Source: Rhizopus arrhizus
Taxonomy: Eukaryota; Mucoromycota; Mucoromycetes; Mucorales; Rhizopodaceae
Assembly (NCBI GenBank): GCA_024220505.1
Contig: JAKZZE010000006.1
Location: forward strand, 1,612,001-1,676,000
DNA length: 64,000 bases
Direction of reading: 5' to 3'
The notes below the pieces were generated by a model. That model worked only from the letters and a program-made list of their open reading frames with translations. It was not told the DNA's origin and searched no databases. The first letter of the stretch is position 1. Every line of letters starts with the position of its first letter. A program made the translations under genes and the position numbers. Positions 13,132 through 25,825 of this stretch are shown piece by piece.

Positions 13132-15876
13132 TTTGAATTTTTAAATAAATCCTATGGAGTTCATTTTCATCTTCAGATCTTGTAACAACGGTATTATAAA
13201 ATGAAGGCATCATTTGAATGAATGAACAGTCAAAAATATTCAGTACCAAGCAATGAAATATTATGAATTGATTGTTATCAAGCACTGTACCACTCAGCCC
13301 TCTCCAGACCTTTTTTTTTTTCTCTTTTCATTTTAATAGCTGTCTTTCTAGTACCACCAAATTTTATTGGATCGTAGCAAAAGTAATACTCTGTGCTATC
13401 AATTAAACGGCGTGATTGCAAGCTCACTTCTTCTCTTTAGCAGCCTTCTTCATCTGAACAAAACAATTACTTGTGGCTTCCTCTCAAGTCACGGGTAGAG
13501 AGCCTTTAATAAACAAGTGTTCATGTTAGTTCTACATCCTGTATTTTATTTCAAATACAGCTCACTGGTTAGGACAAATCTCATGCACTATATCAGGTAA
13601 TTGAAGGTTGGAAACTTACATAGATTAAATTAACCTAATAGAAGAATTATCGTGCCTTATTATTTACAGCATCAAGAGCAATGATTACCACTACAGAAGC
13701 TATGCTTGCAGCGTTGTACACCCAAGACAGTGTAATATAGGAGCTGGCTTTTTGTAATATGCTAGGTGAGCGATCTATTGAATTTATTTTTTTTTTAAAT
13801 ATTCGAAAGCTGATATTGCCAATCAAATTGAACCAAACATTAACATACCAAATGTTGAGGATTTATTTCTCATAGTTTGAAAAGTTGCACTTTTGAATAA
13901 ATTTATCAATTGCTTTTGATATTTTATTGTAACGCTGAATTCAAGTCCCTCAAAATCAATAATTTCCATTATATTCCTTTTTATTTTACTTTATAATCTT
14001 TTTAAGAATCAAAACAAAATTGATGTACTTTATAGGATATGCTAATCACTATTTCAAGTGAATCAAGCCAAATTTTACAAACTCAACTTGTATATCAACT
14101 ATCCTTTAATAGAATAAATCCGATAAATCACATCAGTATTCTCCTGAGTGATTTTATCTTCATACGCAACAAGTAAATGATAACAGATGCACAGATAATT
14201 TATTTTGTGAGCTCAGCATAAATAGTAAATGTGCTTTGTGTATTTTAGATATGTCTCTTCCGTCTAAACGAGTACAAAGCTTATTCTAGTACTGCATTAG
14301 TTGTAATTCCATACAAAGCTGATGAAATATAGGCAAGGATATGATAACAAGAACGATATGTATATAAGACTCTGGTGATAGTATTAGTAAATCAAATATT
14401 ATTAGCACATTTAACGAAGTTATCCTAGTCTGAAAGGATGATCGTCCTTAGATCAAATGCAATGCATTTTCTTTTACTCGATTTTTTTGTACTGATCCAT
14501 ATACTAACTGTTTTTATGACATGCTGTGAAACTTCATTCAAATTTACTTGATTATGTAGGCTTCTAAAATGAAATGCTCATTCTACTAAATACACACTAT
14601 TATCATTCTTTCATACTTGTCTATTCTTTTCTCTCCTTGAGATGTTTATTATCTTGTTTTTCTAAGCTTCTCTTTTACTTTTGTTAATCTATTAATTACT
14701 GTTATAGAATGCATTCTTAAAATAAAAATGAATCATGCTATCGACAGATATGTATTACATAGTATCCTTTAAATGTAAATGACTGAGTTCTGGCAAGTTT
14801 AACACATCTAGTGAGGCTAATGAGCCCTTTAAAAGCAAAGAAGAGTAAAAATAGTTTGTGTTTTATGACCTTTTCGGGCGATCTTTTTCTTTTTCCATAA
14901 TTCATATGATACTTCAGAAAATGTAAACTTTTGCTCACAAACCCCTTGCTGTCTATGGAATGTGTATATATCCCTATTACTACAAACTGATATTACCCCT
15001 CAACGAGGAGAGAAGATCGCACAGGCCGCATTTTGAGAGGGGGCGTAGTGTCTACAGACATTTTACTGAAAAAATAAAACCAAAAAAAAAGTGCGTGGGT
15101 GTAATCCTTTGATGTGTCTTTTAATTGATCTAGATGTCGCATGGCAAAAATATCAAATAAAGAAGGGGGTTTCAGAAAAAAAATAGCTGCGATATACTTG
15201 GTTTGGGTTTCCAAACAGAAAAATTAAAATCACAAGGAACCATAAGCAACATTTAACAGTGAGGCGCATATGAAAAAGATGGTTCAAGTCTTATGGAATT
15301 TGTTTGCTTATTTTCTTCCACATTCATATTCTTGATTTCAAGGGATGAGATAGCCTATGCATTGTCCATGTTACAGAAGAAAAAAGAAGTTAACATTGCT
15401 ACTTCTGTTCTTGACTTGAAAAAAAAAATATTAAAGAATGTATTGTTTTTGTTTCTCGTATCTTGGGAAGATTAAAAGAATAGCTATGTTGAGCATTAGA
15501 TAGCCGTTGATATAGCTATATGATGCATAGTTAAAAAATAAATAAAAAAAGGACATGAAATTAGAGCCAAGGTAGACTATGGGCTATTATTTCCTTTTCA
15601 TCACTTATATTTCTTTTTCAAGAATAAACAAAAGAGGAAACACATTATGGAATAAAGAAAGATTATACTATTTAGTATTCGGTAGGTCAAACAAAGTTTT
15701 ATTAATTAATAAACATTTACAACTAAAAAATACATCCCTGACAGTGCATAATCAATTAAAATCGAATAATACAGAATGGCCCATAAACAGAGTTTTCAAC
15801 CTGTGCTATATCTCTAAATACTATAAAAACAAGAATGAATAAATATGTTTTCTTTCATTCCAGAAATAAGGTCACT
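13132..15876. other. 2.7-kb spacer without a clear gene
   Basis: AT-rich. On the minus strand near 13430-13480 a short frame ends MKKAAKEKK-stop after EEATSNCFVQ; it looks like a ribosomal-protein-style tail, but no upstream exons could be joined to it. Open frames at 14738-14938, 14993-15214, 15293-15475 and 15579-15842 show no family likeness. Confidence 0.4.
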
Positions 15877-17546
15877 ATGGTTTACCTCAAACTCATAACA
15901 ACACTTTCTGTTGCTATCTTGTGGCTGGTTTCCGCTGACGTTATATCTATTTCTGAATGTCCAAAGCTCGCACCAAGAACAAGTGCTGCAAAGGATGTTA
16001 CAGACCTTCGCATTGATGATATCCAAGTCGTTGCTGCGTTAGGAGACAGGTAACGAATCAAGTACTAAAAAAACCTTGACAAAATGAATTGAATTCTCAT
16101 TTATAGTGCCATGGCTGGCTTTGCTATGATGGGTGTCACTAAGAAAGAAGAAACACCGGGTGTAATTGAATTTGACTTTGACTTTGTACGAGAGTTCCGT
16201 GGAAACAGCTATGGTATAGGTGGGGATACCGGTGCTGTTACTTTGGCCAACTTTATCAAGCACTACAACTCAAATATTTCTGGAGCATCGACCTCGTCAC
16301 ACCTTGTTTCGCTATGCTATGGACCTTTTTGTGTTCCATATTTATCCCGATGTGAGCTTACTTTAAAATCTGATAATAATAAAAGTGGCCTTACCAGTAT
16401 CATTAGATCGACCAGACAAGGATAATTTCAATGCAGCACAATATGGAGCAATAGCTATGAACCTTAACTATGAGTTGGACTACCTTATTCCTCGTAAAGC
16501 TCAACTTACTCTTATTATATTGTTTTATTGTTAATTAATTCTTAATGTTGCTAGGTATAAAATCCCAATTTTCTTCACCTGAACAATACTCTACTGCATG
16601 GAAGATGATCACCCTTCAAATAGGCAGTAAGATATAAGAAACAGTAGCCAAATTATTATTCTAACTATAATACCACTACAAACAAGGCAACGATCAATGC
16701 TCGAGTTGTAACTCGATTTTCTCACCATTCGTACACCCTAATATTTATGAAAGGCACGTTGAAAACGCTATCCAGAGGATCCAAAAAGAAATTCCCAGAA
16801 CAGTAGTACACTTGCGTAAGTTCAACTCTTTAAGGATACCGGATTCACCTTAACACTTGTCGATATAGTCAAAAATTTTAAAGTTTCTGATGTCTACCAG
16901 AGAACACAATATGAAACGGAATATTGCAAACCTCGTTTGGTTTCAAGCAGAAAATTTGAATGCTACTGCTTTGACACATCAGATTCGGCAGATAGCATGA
17001 ATTCTTATTACGATGGTAAATGCTCTTTCAAATTAGCATGCAGAATCTAATACGTGCTTTGCTTTTTTAAAATAGCGTATAATAAGAAATTAGAGGCGAT
17101 TGCTGCAAAATATCCCGGAAAGCCTGGAGGAACGTTTGCTGTGATGTATAGTCCTTCAGAAGTTGATGTGCTTTCTTTTCCTATTGATGCTTTTAGGTAA
17201 TTTTAGCAAAACACAGTATGTTACTATAACTAAACATGGCTGATGACCCTTTTATCTGTTAGTAATACCGATTGCTTTCATCCTAGCTTAAAGGCTCATC
17301 AATGGTTAGCCAAGGTAAATTGATCGTTATTCTATTTGAATTCAAAAACTCACCTTTCATTCTGATAGGCTTACTGGAACCAATTGTTTTTTAAACAATC
17401 TTTGAAGCCATCAGTTATGAAATTTGACCCTGATCTAAAAGTAAACAGTTTTTCTTTTCGTAATATTTTATTAATAATACATCAAAAAATAGATTCGTTG
17501 TCCTACAGAACAAGACAGACTACATACCGCTTTTAATTTATTTTAG
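15877..17546 (+). CDS. Secreted SGNH phospholipase B-like lipase
   Basis: Ten exons (15877-16049, 16107-16351, 16398-16493, 16555-16626, 16687-16815, 16869-17015, 17076-17196, 17263-17314, 17369-17440, 17493-17546) join in phase to 386 residues. The ATG at 15877 begins a typical signal peptide (MVYLKLITTLSVAILWLVSA); an in-frame ATG 14 codons earlier would bury it. All four SGNH blocks are kept: block I ALGDS with Ser58, block II GIGGD with Gly96-Gly97, block III IGSND with Asn197, and block V DCFHPS with Asp331 and His334. The layout, with AAQYGAIAMNLNYELDYLIP and the Cys pair QCSSCNS, matches the phospholipase B1/lysophospholipase branch of GDSL hydrolases. Such enzymes remove acyl chains from phospholipids outside the cell. 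Confidence 0.9.
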
Positions 17547-18277
17547 TAATGCCAAGACTCACTTGGATGAATATGTTAACTAATTGAGCTACTATTACTT
17601 TTTAATATTAAATAAATGTCCAAAAACATTCGTATTTTATCTATTATCATATTTGCCTCACTATATGTCTATTATATAAAATCGTTAAATTCATAAAAAT
17701 AAATCACAGTTATTGTTGCTGCTGCTTTTTTAGTTGTAGCAAAACAGTTCAAACTTGCGTTTTATGCGTTTTTTAATCCATTTTTAATTCGTGGCCGTGC
17801 ATTATATAAATTGTATGATTAAATTATCAGTAAGCTGAAGTGATGCTAAAAGGAAATAAGCTTTTGTCCATAAAAAAACATTTGAAAGGGAGAGAGGGTG
17901 AATCGTTACTTGACCATGATGAGCGAGATAGACACTTGTATGCAATAAATATAATTTACAAGTAAACGTTTTCTTTTATCTTTCTTTTTTTTTTACATAT
18001 TCTTTTTGAATTAATTTTCTTGATACTATGAAAAGGGTTACTAATAAATTGATTGTTTGTTCATTAATACTTAGTAGTAAACATGATACATCTTTAATAT
18101 TCAACTAACTGTATGCAAAAATAACTAATATGTGATATTACAATAATGTAAACCGCTCAAATTTGGCTGGGATAATTTATTTCCTGTACAAATACATTTT
18201 CGATTCATCTCAAAAGGCTTATACATTTATGAAAATGTTTACCTTTACACTATTCGGTTCAGGGCGATCTGCATGAA
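17547..18277. other. Intergenic spacer
   Basis: 731 bp, AT-rich, between two plus-strand genes. A possible 5' exon of the next gene could end at the CAG near 18261, but no ATG in a matching frame was found. Nothing else is seen. Confidence 0.4.
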
Positions 18278-18409
18278 TTGAAAAATGAAAATAATCAACC
18301 TTACAAACAAAGGGCAAAGAAACTTTTAATTTTTATAAAACACCACGTTTTGGTATTTTTATCACCTTTTTTCCAACACAGAATAGGGAAAAAGTTTTTG
18401 TTTACTTTT

Positions 18410-20955
18410 ATGCTGTGGATTGCATTCTTTACATTTATATTCATAGCAAGACTAGCGAATGCTTACATTACAGATATTAAACTAGTTTCCTGTGACATCA
18501 AATATGCTTGTCCTAATTATCCAGGGTATAGAAAAATACCAGTTGATCTCAATTTAGGAGTGAAAGGGACCAAATCTGTATTTATGCATCTTAAAGAAGA
18601 TCCTCATGACAATCCAATTACCGATTTACAAATTGTTCAGGGCTCTAACACGTCTAGCATCTCTAACATTTCAAAGTGGAACAAATTGAATGTCAATCTA
18701 AACGACGGGCAATCAGAAGAAACATCTTTATGGCTTTATTATACAAAGGACACCTCGATATCATCCAATCCTGTTACCTCCATTATTATTAAAGAAGGAA
18801 GTAGTCCAATCGTATCAGCAGAGTATAAAAGGATACCTGTTGATTTAAACAGTGATGTAGGTGGATATCATTTATTTATGTTTTATAGTCAAGACGGAAT
18901 GAAAGGTACTCTGGATGAAAGATATAATCTTTCTTTTACTTATTTTCTATAGATCCTATCACTGCTATCACAGCAAAGGAATGCTTTACAAGTAATTGCT
19001 ACTTGGACGTAAGATATAAATTGTATTCAAAGGGATTTTACAATTGATCTTCATTTTATATGTTAGGGATGGGAAAGAGTTGAAAAAGATTTGAATAAAG
19101 GTGTAATTGTTGGTATGAGCGTTTACCTATTCTTTAAAAGAGAAAAGGCAAGGGAACCTGTTACAGAGTAAGTACTAAAAAAGGGGAGAGAGAGAGAGAG
19201 GGGGGGGGGAATGAGTACATGGATGAATCATTATTTGGGTGTAGTGTTGTCGTTATATTAAACGATCAGACAACCCCAGAAGGCTATACAAAAGTAGATG
19301 TCAATCTTAACTCAATCACTTTCCGAGGTGACTCTATTCATTTGTGGTACAAGACATCACCAAAAGGAGCTGAAAATACAGTGCAAGACCTCGCTATTGA
19401 ATTCGGTCAGCAGCCTGTAACACCCTTTGGATGGGATAAAATCAATGTTAATTTAAATAGTGCAAAAGATGGAAAAGAAGGATTTGGTGAACCTACATAT
19501 CTATTTGTAAAAAAAGGAAATCAAGGCATGTACCATTGAGCATACCCATGGCTTTTTAAACTAAGATTTTGTAATCAGAAATACCTTCCATCAATCGCCT
19601 TAAGTTTGATCAGAACGGAGGCTTCAAGATTTTACAACTAGCGGATTTACATTTTACAAACGAAGAAGGATTTTGCCGTGATGTTTCTTCTGAGGTTTTT
19701 TTTTGTTTACTAAATACAAAAGATAAAATTTGTAACATAATCTATCTACTATTTAGGCCGACTGTAAAGGAGATGCAACAACAATAGATTACATAAACAA
19801 AGTACTTGATAAAGAAAAGCCAAGTTTAGTCGTATTCTCAGGAGACAACATCAATGGAGGTGGTACGTGTCTTTGTATGTATTTATGCGCAATGAGACTC
19901 ATTTTTATAGGCGTGAGTGATGCTAGAGCAGCAACTTACAAATTTGCAGAGCCAGTCATAAAGAGAAAGATCCCTTGGGTTTGTAGATAGATACAATAAA
20001 AATCTTTCTCTTGGCTAAACAAAAAAAAAGGCCGTAGTTTTTGGAGAACATGATGACGGAAATGATTTAAGTCGAGAAGAACTTTTACAGGTGATGAAAA
20101 GAATGCCATATTCTTTAATAGAACGCGGACCAATGGACGTACCGGGTGTAGGGAATTATGCTTTAAAGATATATTCCAATGGAACAAGAGCAGCGTAAGA
20201 AAAAAAAAAAATGCAAGTCAATCATTAAACTTGCTAAACCCAATATTCTGTAGTACACACGATTTTACGCTCTACTTTCTTGATTCTCATTCACGATCTG
20301 AAGAAACAAATGGGGAGAGAGATGATTCTATCAAGAAAGAACAGTTAGATTGGATAGTTCAGTCTAATTTGGAATTTCAGAAATTAGATTCTAAACCTGA
20401 TGCAATTATTTTTTTTCATGCTCCTATTTGGTAAAAATTAAACATGTATACAACAAAAGAAACCAACTCTTACTTTATAAATAAGGGAATATGATCAAAG
20501 CAGTCCAAGGCTAGGTGATGCAAGAGAATCTGTTTCTACACCAAAAAGCGATACACATTCACTGGCCGCTTTTAGAAAAAGTAAATGAAACAAAGCATTA
20601 AGAAAAAAAGAAAACTTTGCCTAGCTAATCATAAATATATTTACTTGTTCTTAGCCAATAGCATCAAAGTAGCTTCTTGGTACGCTAATAATCAAACTAA
20701 AACGAAAAAAAAAAAATTGACTTGTTAAATAGTGGACGTGATCATGTTAATGATTATTGCTTGGAACAAGATAAAATTCAACTATGTTATGCTGGAGGAG
20801 CAGGTGTAGGAGGCTACGGTGCAGCACATATGGGATGGCCAAGACGATCAAGAGTATTTAAATTGAGTGAAAATGGTCGAATTATTACGACTTGGAAACG
20901 ACTTGATGATAAGCATTTGACTATGATTGATTTTCAAACGTTGTACGTAGCTTGA
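18410..20955 (+). CDS. Secretory beta-prism repeat protein fused to a Dcr2-like calcineurin-type phosphoesterase domain
   Basis: Twelve exons (first to 18905, then 18953-19008, 19067-19167, 19245-19525, 19579-19694, 19757-19862, 19911-19978, 20031-20194, 20254-20430, 20486-20580, 20655-20679, 20733-20955) close in phase. The frame is open back to 18230 but has no ATG before 18410; starting there gives 635 residues and a clean signal peptide ending ARLANA. A 5' exon further up is possible and would make it a signal anchor. The N-terminal half has six repeats of about 45 residues, each of the form I-T-D-hydrophobic ... Y-K-h-p-V-D-L-N ... hhLhYK, i.e. two three-sheet MABP-like beta-prisms. The C-terminal half is a metallophosphoesterase: LQLADLH, FSGDNIN, FGEHDDG, FFHAPIWEY and GRDHVND. 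Two metal-site motifs depart from consensus: GNHD reads GEHD, and GHDH reads GRDH. The fourth intron needs a GC-AG splice. Confidence 0.82.
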
Positions 20956-22766
20956 CCTCATTTTGCAACTTTTTTAAACCAATAAATACTTCTACTACTT
21001 TTAATATCTTCATTATAGCATTTAATAAGCTTATAACTAAAGAAGAAATAATCAAATATTCGAAAATAAAGTAAAAAGATTATTCATGTTATTAGACGTA
21101 CTTTGCGATAGATTTCTAATAATCTGGATTGTATTAAAAGAGAGTATAGGGTGAATACTTCTTAAATAGGATTATAGGCTATAGGGTTTACATTCATTAC
21201 ATAATGTTCCATATCTACTTTTAGAACAAACATAGTATATATGAACTCATCAAAGTAGGAAAAATAATTTATAAATTCCAATCATTAGATGCTTTTGAAG
21301 AATTCGTATAAACCATCTTTGCCACAGTGCAAAGAGGAAAATCAAAGATCATCCACTAATCTAGCCTTTCAAATGCAGCTTAAACTATAGCCTTTGGCTG
21401 ATTAAGATTTTACTTATAAAATACCTTTCTTTCACGTTTAGTCGAGCAAATAGCATCATATTTCATAAAATTAGGAATTTTCCTTAGGTTTATTCACCCA
21501 ACCAGAACATCTGTACGAATGTTTCATCTTTAAAGCTAAAACTTTAGCAATCCATTAACTTTTCAAAAAGGATAAGGAAAAAAAAAAAAAAAGGAAGAAT
21601 TTATACCTTCTTCAAGAAAATTTTGACTGCTTTTTATTCATTTCCTTATTGGCTAATTTGAAAGAAAGCAGTTTAAAGCAATACAAGAATTTGTAGGTTG
21701 ATTTGCAAAACTAAAGGATTATAAATATTATATGTATCTGTGACAGTTAATCTCATAATCTTCCTTTTCCATCCTTTCAACTGCGATTTTTATTATATGA
21801 TATTTAGCTCAGCAGAAAAAAGATTGATATATATTATATGTGCGCTCCTAAAAATAAATGAGAGCGATTAGCACCATAAAGGAGTATCATGCATATAAAT
21901 TAGTATGTTAAAGTGGGTAAATAAGCTATATTAAAATAATGTATTGGATCTTAGTAGTAGAAAATAATTTATATGTAATTCCATATTGCTAATTACTGTT
22001 GACGTCTTTCGAATAACACTATTGACTAATTAAAATATCATGCATGTTATCTATTTAAAGTGTATTCATAACAAGAAAATAAGAAAAAGATGGATGTGTT
22101 CAAGAAATAAAGCTGTATAAATCATTAAAATTGATTAAATTCAAAAAAAAATGATAGGATAGAAATCTTGAAAGATTAATATTACCATTTAGTGAAGCCA
22201 TACGGTAAGGAAGAGCATATGTCACTATAGTTTGCTAGGCTACATTGGTACTATAAACAATGGTAGTAGCAGTATTGTATGCATGAGTATACAAAGGGTT
22301 ATTGACAAAAAATGGAGAGCATAGAAAAACCATAGCCGTGTAACATAGAATGCTGCATTTTATTTTCCTTTTGCCCAAAGTCCAACACAGTTGTGTACAT
22401 TTATTTTTTTCCTTTTTTTTAATTTTTTTTTGAAAGGTTAAATGAACATAGTTCATTCGAAATAACTTGTGGTCTTAGTTCATATATGACCATATATAAT
22501 ATTTACTTTTTATTTTTCCTTGACGTTCAAGGATTTTTAGGAGATTAACAAACCGAAAAAAAAGCAACCTTTCTGTTAGATTTGTTTTAAAATGGTAAAT
22601 ATACTTAACCTGTCTTTATTCCAATAGCCTTCTTCATAAAATGAGGATAATAAAATATGTACTAAAACGCATGTATTTTTTTACGTAGCTTCATAAGCTT
22701 TTTTTTATTTATTTATTATGTTACATAGAGTGAAAGGTATGTTTTGAATATTCACATGAAAAAGAT
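20956..22766. other. 1.8-kb spacer between convergent genes
   Basis: Very AT-rich. One minus-strand frame of 73 codons (22235-22456) shows no family likeness. Nothing is supported here. Confidence 0.45.
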
Positions 22767-23136
22767 TTAGCGTTCTTCATCGTAGTATTGCTTGACTTGA
22801 TCTTCAGCGTGTCTCTTGGCCTTTTGCTTGTCAATGAAGTCGAGACCCTTTGTTTCAATCAACTTGTCCAAAGCAGCACCGGCAAAACCAGCGAGGAGAG
22901 CCTTGGCAGTGCTGTGGTCAACGGGTTCACCGTTTTCTTCACAGTGCTTTTGGTAGGCCTTGACAGCTTCATAAGAGGCGGCACCAGCAATGAGTTCATG
23001 AGAAAGGTGACCCTTGTGCTCGTGAGGAGTTTGGTGGACTTCACCATGTTGTTCGTTAAACATATCAAAAAGACCCCTAAATTCATCTCTCATTAGCACA
23101 CCACGGTTATTCTCTTCTTCACACTTTGACTTACAT
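22767..23136 (-). CDS. CipC-like (DUF3759) stress protein with intron-split start codon
   Basis: The main exon (22767-23076) encodes HLSHELIAGAASYEAVKAY, then KALLAGFAGAALDKLIETKG and DFIDKQKAKRHAEDQ, the hallmark of the CipC/DUF3759 family. These are small cytosolic fungal proteins of unknown biochemistry, induced by concanamycin, stress or host contact. The frame upstream has an ATG at 23093, but a 58-nt intron (23134-23077) with a GTAAGT donor, a TGCTAATG branch site and a TTTAG acceptor fits better. Splicing joins AT (23136-23135) to G, creating ATG and the N-terminus MGLFDMFNEQ, 103 residues in all. CipC homologues begin close to this point. Histidines are frequent in the N-terminal third. 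Confidence 0.85.
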
Positions 23137-24296
23137 TTTATAAAATTTAATTTGATAAAAAAAGAGAGAGAAGGCGATGCGACTCTTGTTTTATATAGTT
23201 TTCAATCTGTCGTACAAATACCTTAATAACCGCCTCTTAAAATGCTTATTTTTGGGTTGCTTGGCGTTCAATGAAGTCATATGCACAAATAAGAATTATG
23301 ATTGGTTGCCTTCAAATAAAAAATAAGCTTTTTAAGGTACCATTTACTTGCCTTTTTAATCACACAAGCCGGGGGACACCGTAATGTGGCTGGAAATGTC
23401 CGCTGATGATACCTTTTTTTTCTCCAAATAAGGAACTTTATTTGATTATTTGACATAAAAAAACAAGCAAAATAGAAATAAAAGAGAAGGCACAAAAAAA
23501 AGAAGAGATTATGTACAGTTGCATGATATAAACTTTATTATTGTCCTACAGTCAACAACATACTTCTTTGTAAAACAAAAGCAATGAGGGAAATTTTTAT
23601 AATACCAGCCAATCGGAAAAACATTTCAATCAGAAATCCAATTTATTATTAAATTGCAGAGCCACGTACTCAATATCATATATGAACATGTCTCGCACTG
23701 ATAAATGCCTTTTTCGCTTTATAGTTTCTTGTCACACAATCTTTTTCAAGAGATATTTTAAAAAACTAGGCATCAAGTCTTCTTTTGTTTGGCAGTTTAT
23801 TAAAAAGCAACTTTTTTTTATTCCCAGAGTTGACTGTTGAAACAAAACATAATTTCTTTGTAAACAATAGATTAAATAATCTCATGACTAGAGAATGAGC
23901 AATGCAAATTATCCACTCTCAAACAATATCAACAAGAAGCTTTGAGAAACACATATAAAGGTTTCATGTGGATTACTCGAGTGCTTTTGTCGGCATTTGA
24001 ATGCTTATTAATTTAATTCCTGTTGTTTTACGTGTCAAAAAATCTTATTCTGAGTATAATACCAAACCTGACTTTATGAAAAGATGTAGTGACTAATATT
24101 CATACAAGCATTGAAGAAATAGGCACTTTGCATATTCCTAAACACGAAAACAAAATGAATAGTTAAATAAATTATTTAGTGTAACAGCATATATGCAAGC
24201 TTTGGGCTTTAAAATTTTATTATTATCCTGGGTAACTGTCATTCGTAATTAGGTAAGCTATTGTTAGTGTAAAAAAAGAGTGGGAAATTTTCACAT
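23137..24296. other. Intergenic spacer
   Basis: 1.16 kb upstream of the CipC-like gene and downstream of the Unc93-like gene. No coding signal is recognised. A TATATAG at about 23195-23201 is only a weak candidate promoter element, and the transcription start is unknown. Confidence 0.4.
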
Positions 24297-25825
24297 TTAA
24301 GCTTCGATTTTCTCGACCGAATTTTTGCTGATTGAGATTTGTTTGTCGCCTTCTCTGTGTTCGATATGACCACCTACTAAAGTAGCCGCCGTGTGACCAT
24401 CCACAAGATTATCAATCGTTTCAACCGTGACATTTGGAACCGTCCAACAAACAATATAAGCAAGCAAAAGACCTATTACATTAAAACAAAATACAACGAT
24501 GAGCTGAGACATGTAGGCAATCCTGTTGGCCTCCAGCTGATTGGCAACTGCAGCAGCTGCATTTTGAATGGCCTTATAGAACCCGCCATAACGAGCTGCG
24601 CGTTCGGTATCGTTTGTCATGGTGCCCATCAACCAATAAGCAAAACCTTGATAGACAGCATCTATCAAACCAAAGAGAGCATATTCAATGACAAGGCCAG
24701 GATAAGCAGCGTCAAATACATCGATCGGTCTGTAATCGGCTGATTCAACAGACTCTCGTGTGAATCTAGACTGTATCACAAAGCCTCCAATCCAAAGGCA
24801 GACAATCACGACCAGTGTGACGGTGCATCCGGCAAAGGCGCGCATTTTACGAGAACCGATACGCTCATAGTCAAGGAACCAACCAAAGAGTCCGGCACCG
24901 ATGATTTGGAAAATCCAATAAAGTAAATTGTTTAATGCCCGAGCACGGATATGCATAAAATAAGGGCCATTGTAAACGTTGAATTGGTAAGTATAAAACC
25001 AATTAGAACCAGCAAAAAAGGGAATCAAGATGAGCATACGCCAGTCTGTGAAGAGTCTGATGATTTCGAGAGCCTCACGCTTCCAATTGGAGAATTTGTG
25101 AAGAGAGACATGGGCACCATCGGATCGAATGACTTTTCTTGGTGGAAGCAGTGTAAGCGTCAATAGCGATCCGACGGCCATGATGACCATGAAAGCGATA
25201 TAAGTACTTGTTTTGACTGCTTCTTTAGTGCCCGAGTTCCATTCGTTACCTAGAGGAATAGCTGCTCCAAGTGTAGCGCCTCTATTGTCATGTATAATTA
25301 ATTCACTTTTTTTTTTAAAGAAAGACTTGCTTATCTTACAAGTTAAAGATCATCCAAAACATAGAAAAAGCTTTTCCTTTACTTTTTTCATTAGGATAAG
25401 ACATCATGATACCAGCTTGAGCTGTCCATAAAAAGCCTGCACCAATACCCAAGACGGCACCAGCAACCACAGTAAATGCATCAGAACCAGACAAAAATGA
25501 TCCAACATAAAGAACATACGCCAATGCGCCAGGAATCAACACACGATGGCCAAAGATATTGTAACTGTGTATTACAAGTGTAAACAAAAAAAAAGAAAAA
25601 AAAAAAAGATTGTAGTCATTTCTCATCTTACATGGGTGCACCAATTAATGAACACAGTGTGAAAGTGACGGACAAGGCAGTACCACCTTCAGTAGCAGCC
25701 TTTGTGGATGATTGACCTTGAGCACCAAGACCACTCAAGGCATTGTACATACCTGGACAGCAGAAACAAATCATGCCAACCAAGAAAATTTGAAATTCTG
25801 GACTATTGTAGCGAAATCGAATCAT
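24297..25825 (-). CDS. UNC-93-like MFS membrane protein
   Basis: Three exons (25825-25632, 25564-25340, 25281-24297) join in phase to 467 residues. The N-terminal block FFCCPGMYNALSGLGAQG-type (here MICFCCPGMYNALSGLGAQG) and GAGFLWTAQAGIMMSYP are characteristic of fungal Unc93-like proteins of the major facilitator superfamily. LGAAIPLGNEW and the WFYTYQFNVYNGPYF block follow. About 11-12 hydrophobic segments are visible. Animal UNC-93 regulates potassium channels and UNC93B1 traffics receptors; in fungi the substrate is unknown. A TATATATA motif on the minus strand near 26040 is a candidate TATA box. A short upstream frame (25914 downward) may be a uORF. Confidence 0.88.

Noticed and set aside
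13430..13490. Minus-strand tail ending MKKAAKEKK-stop
   Set aside because: Resembles a ribosomal-protein C-terminus, but no matching upstream exon was found; too short to call.
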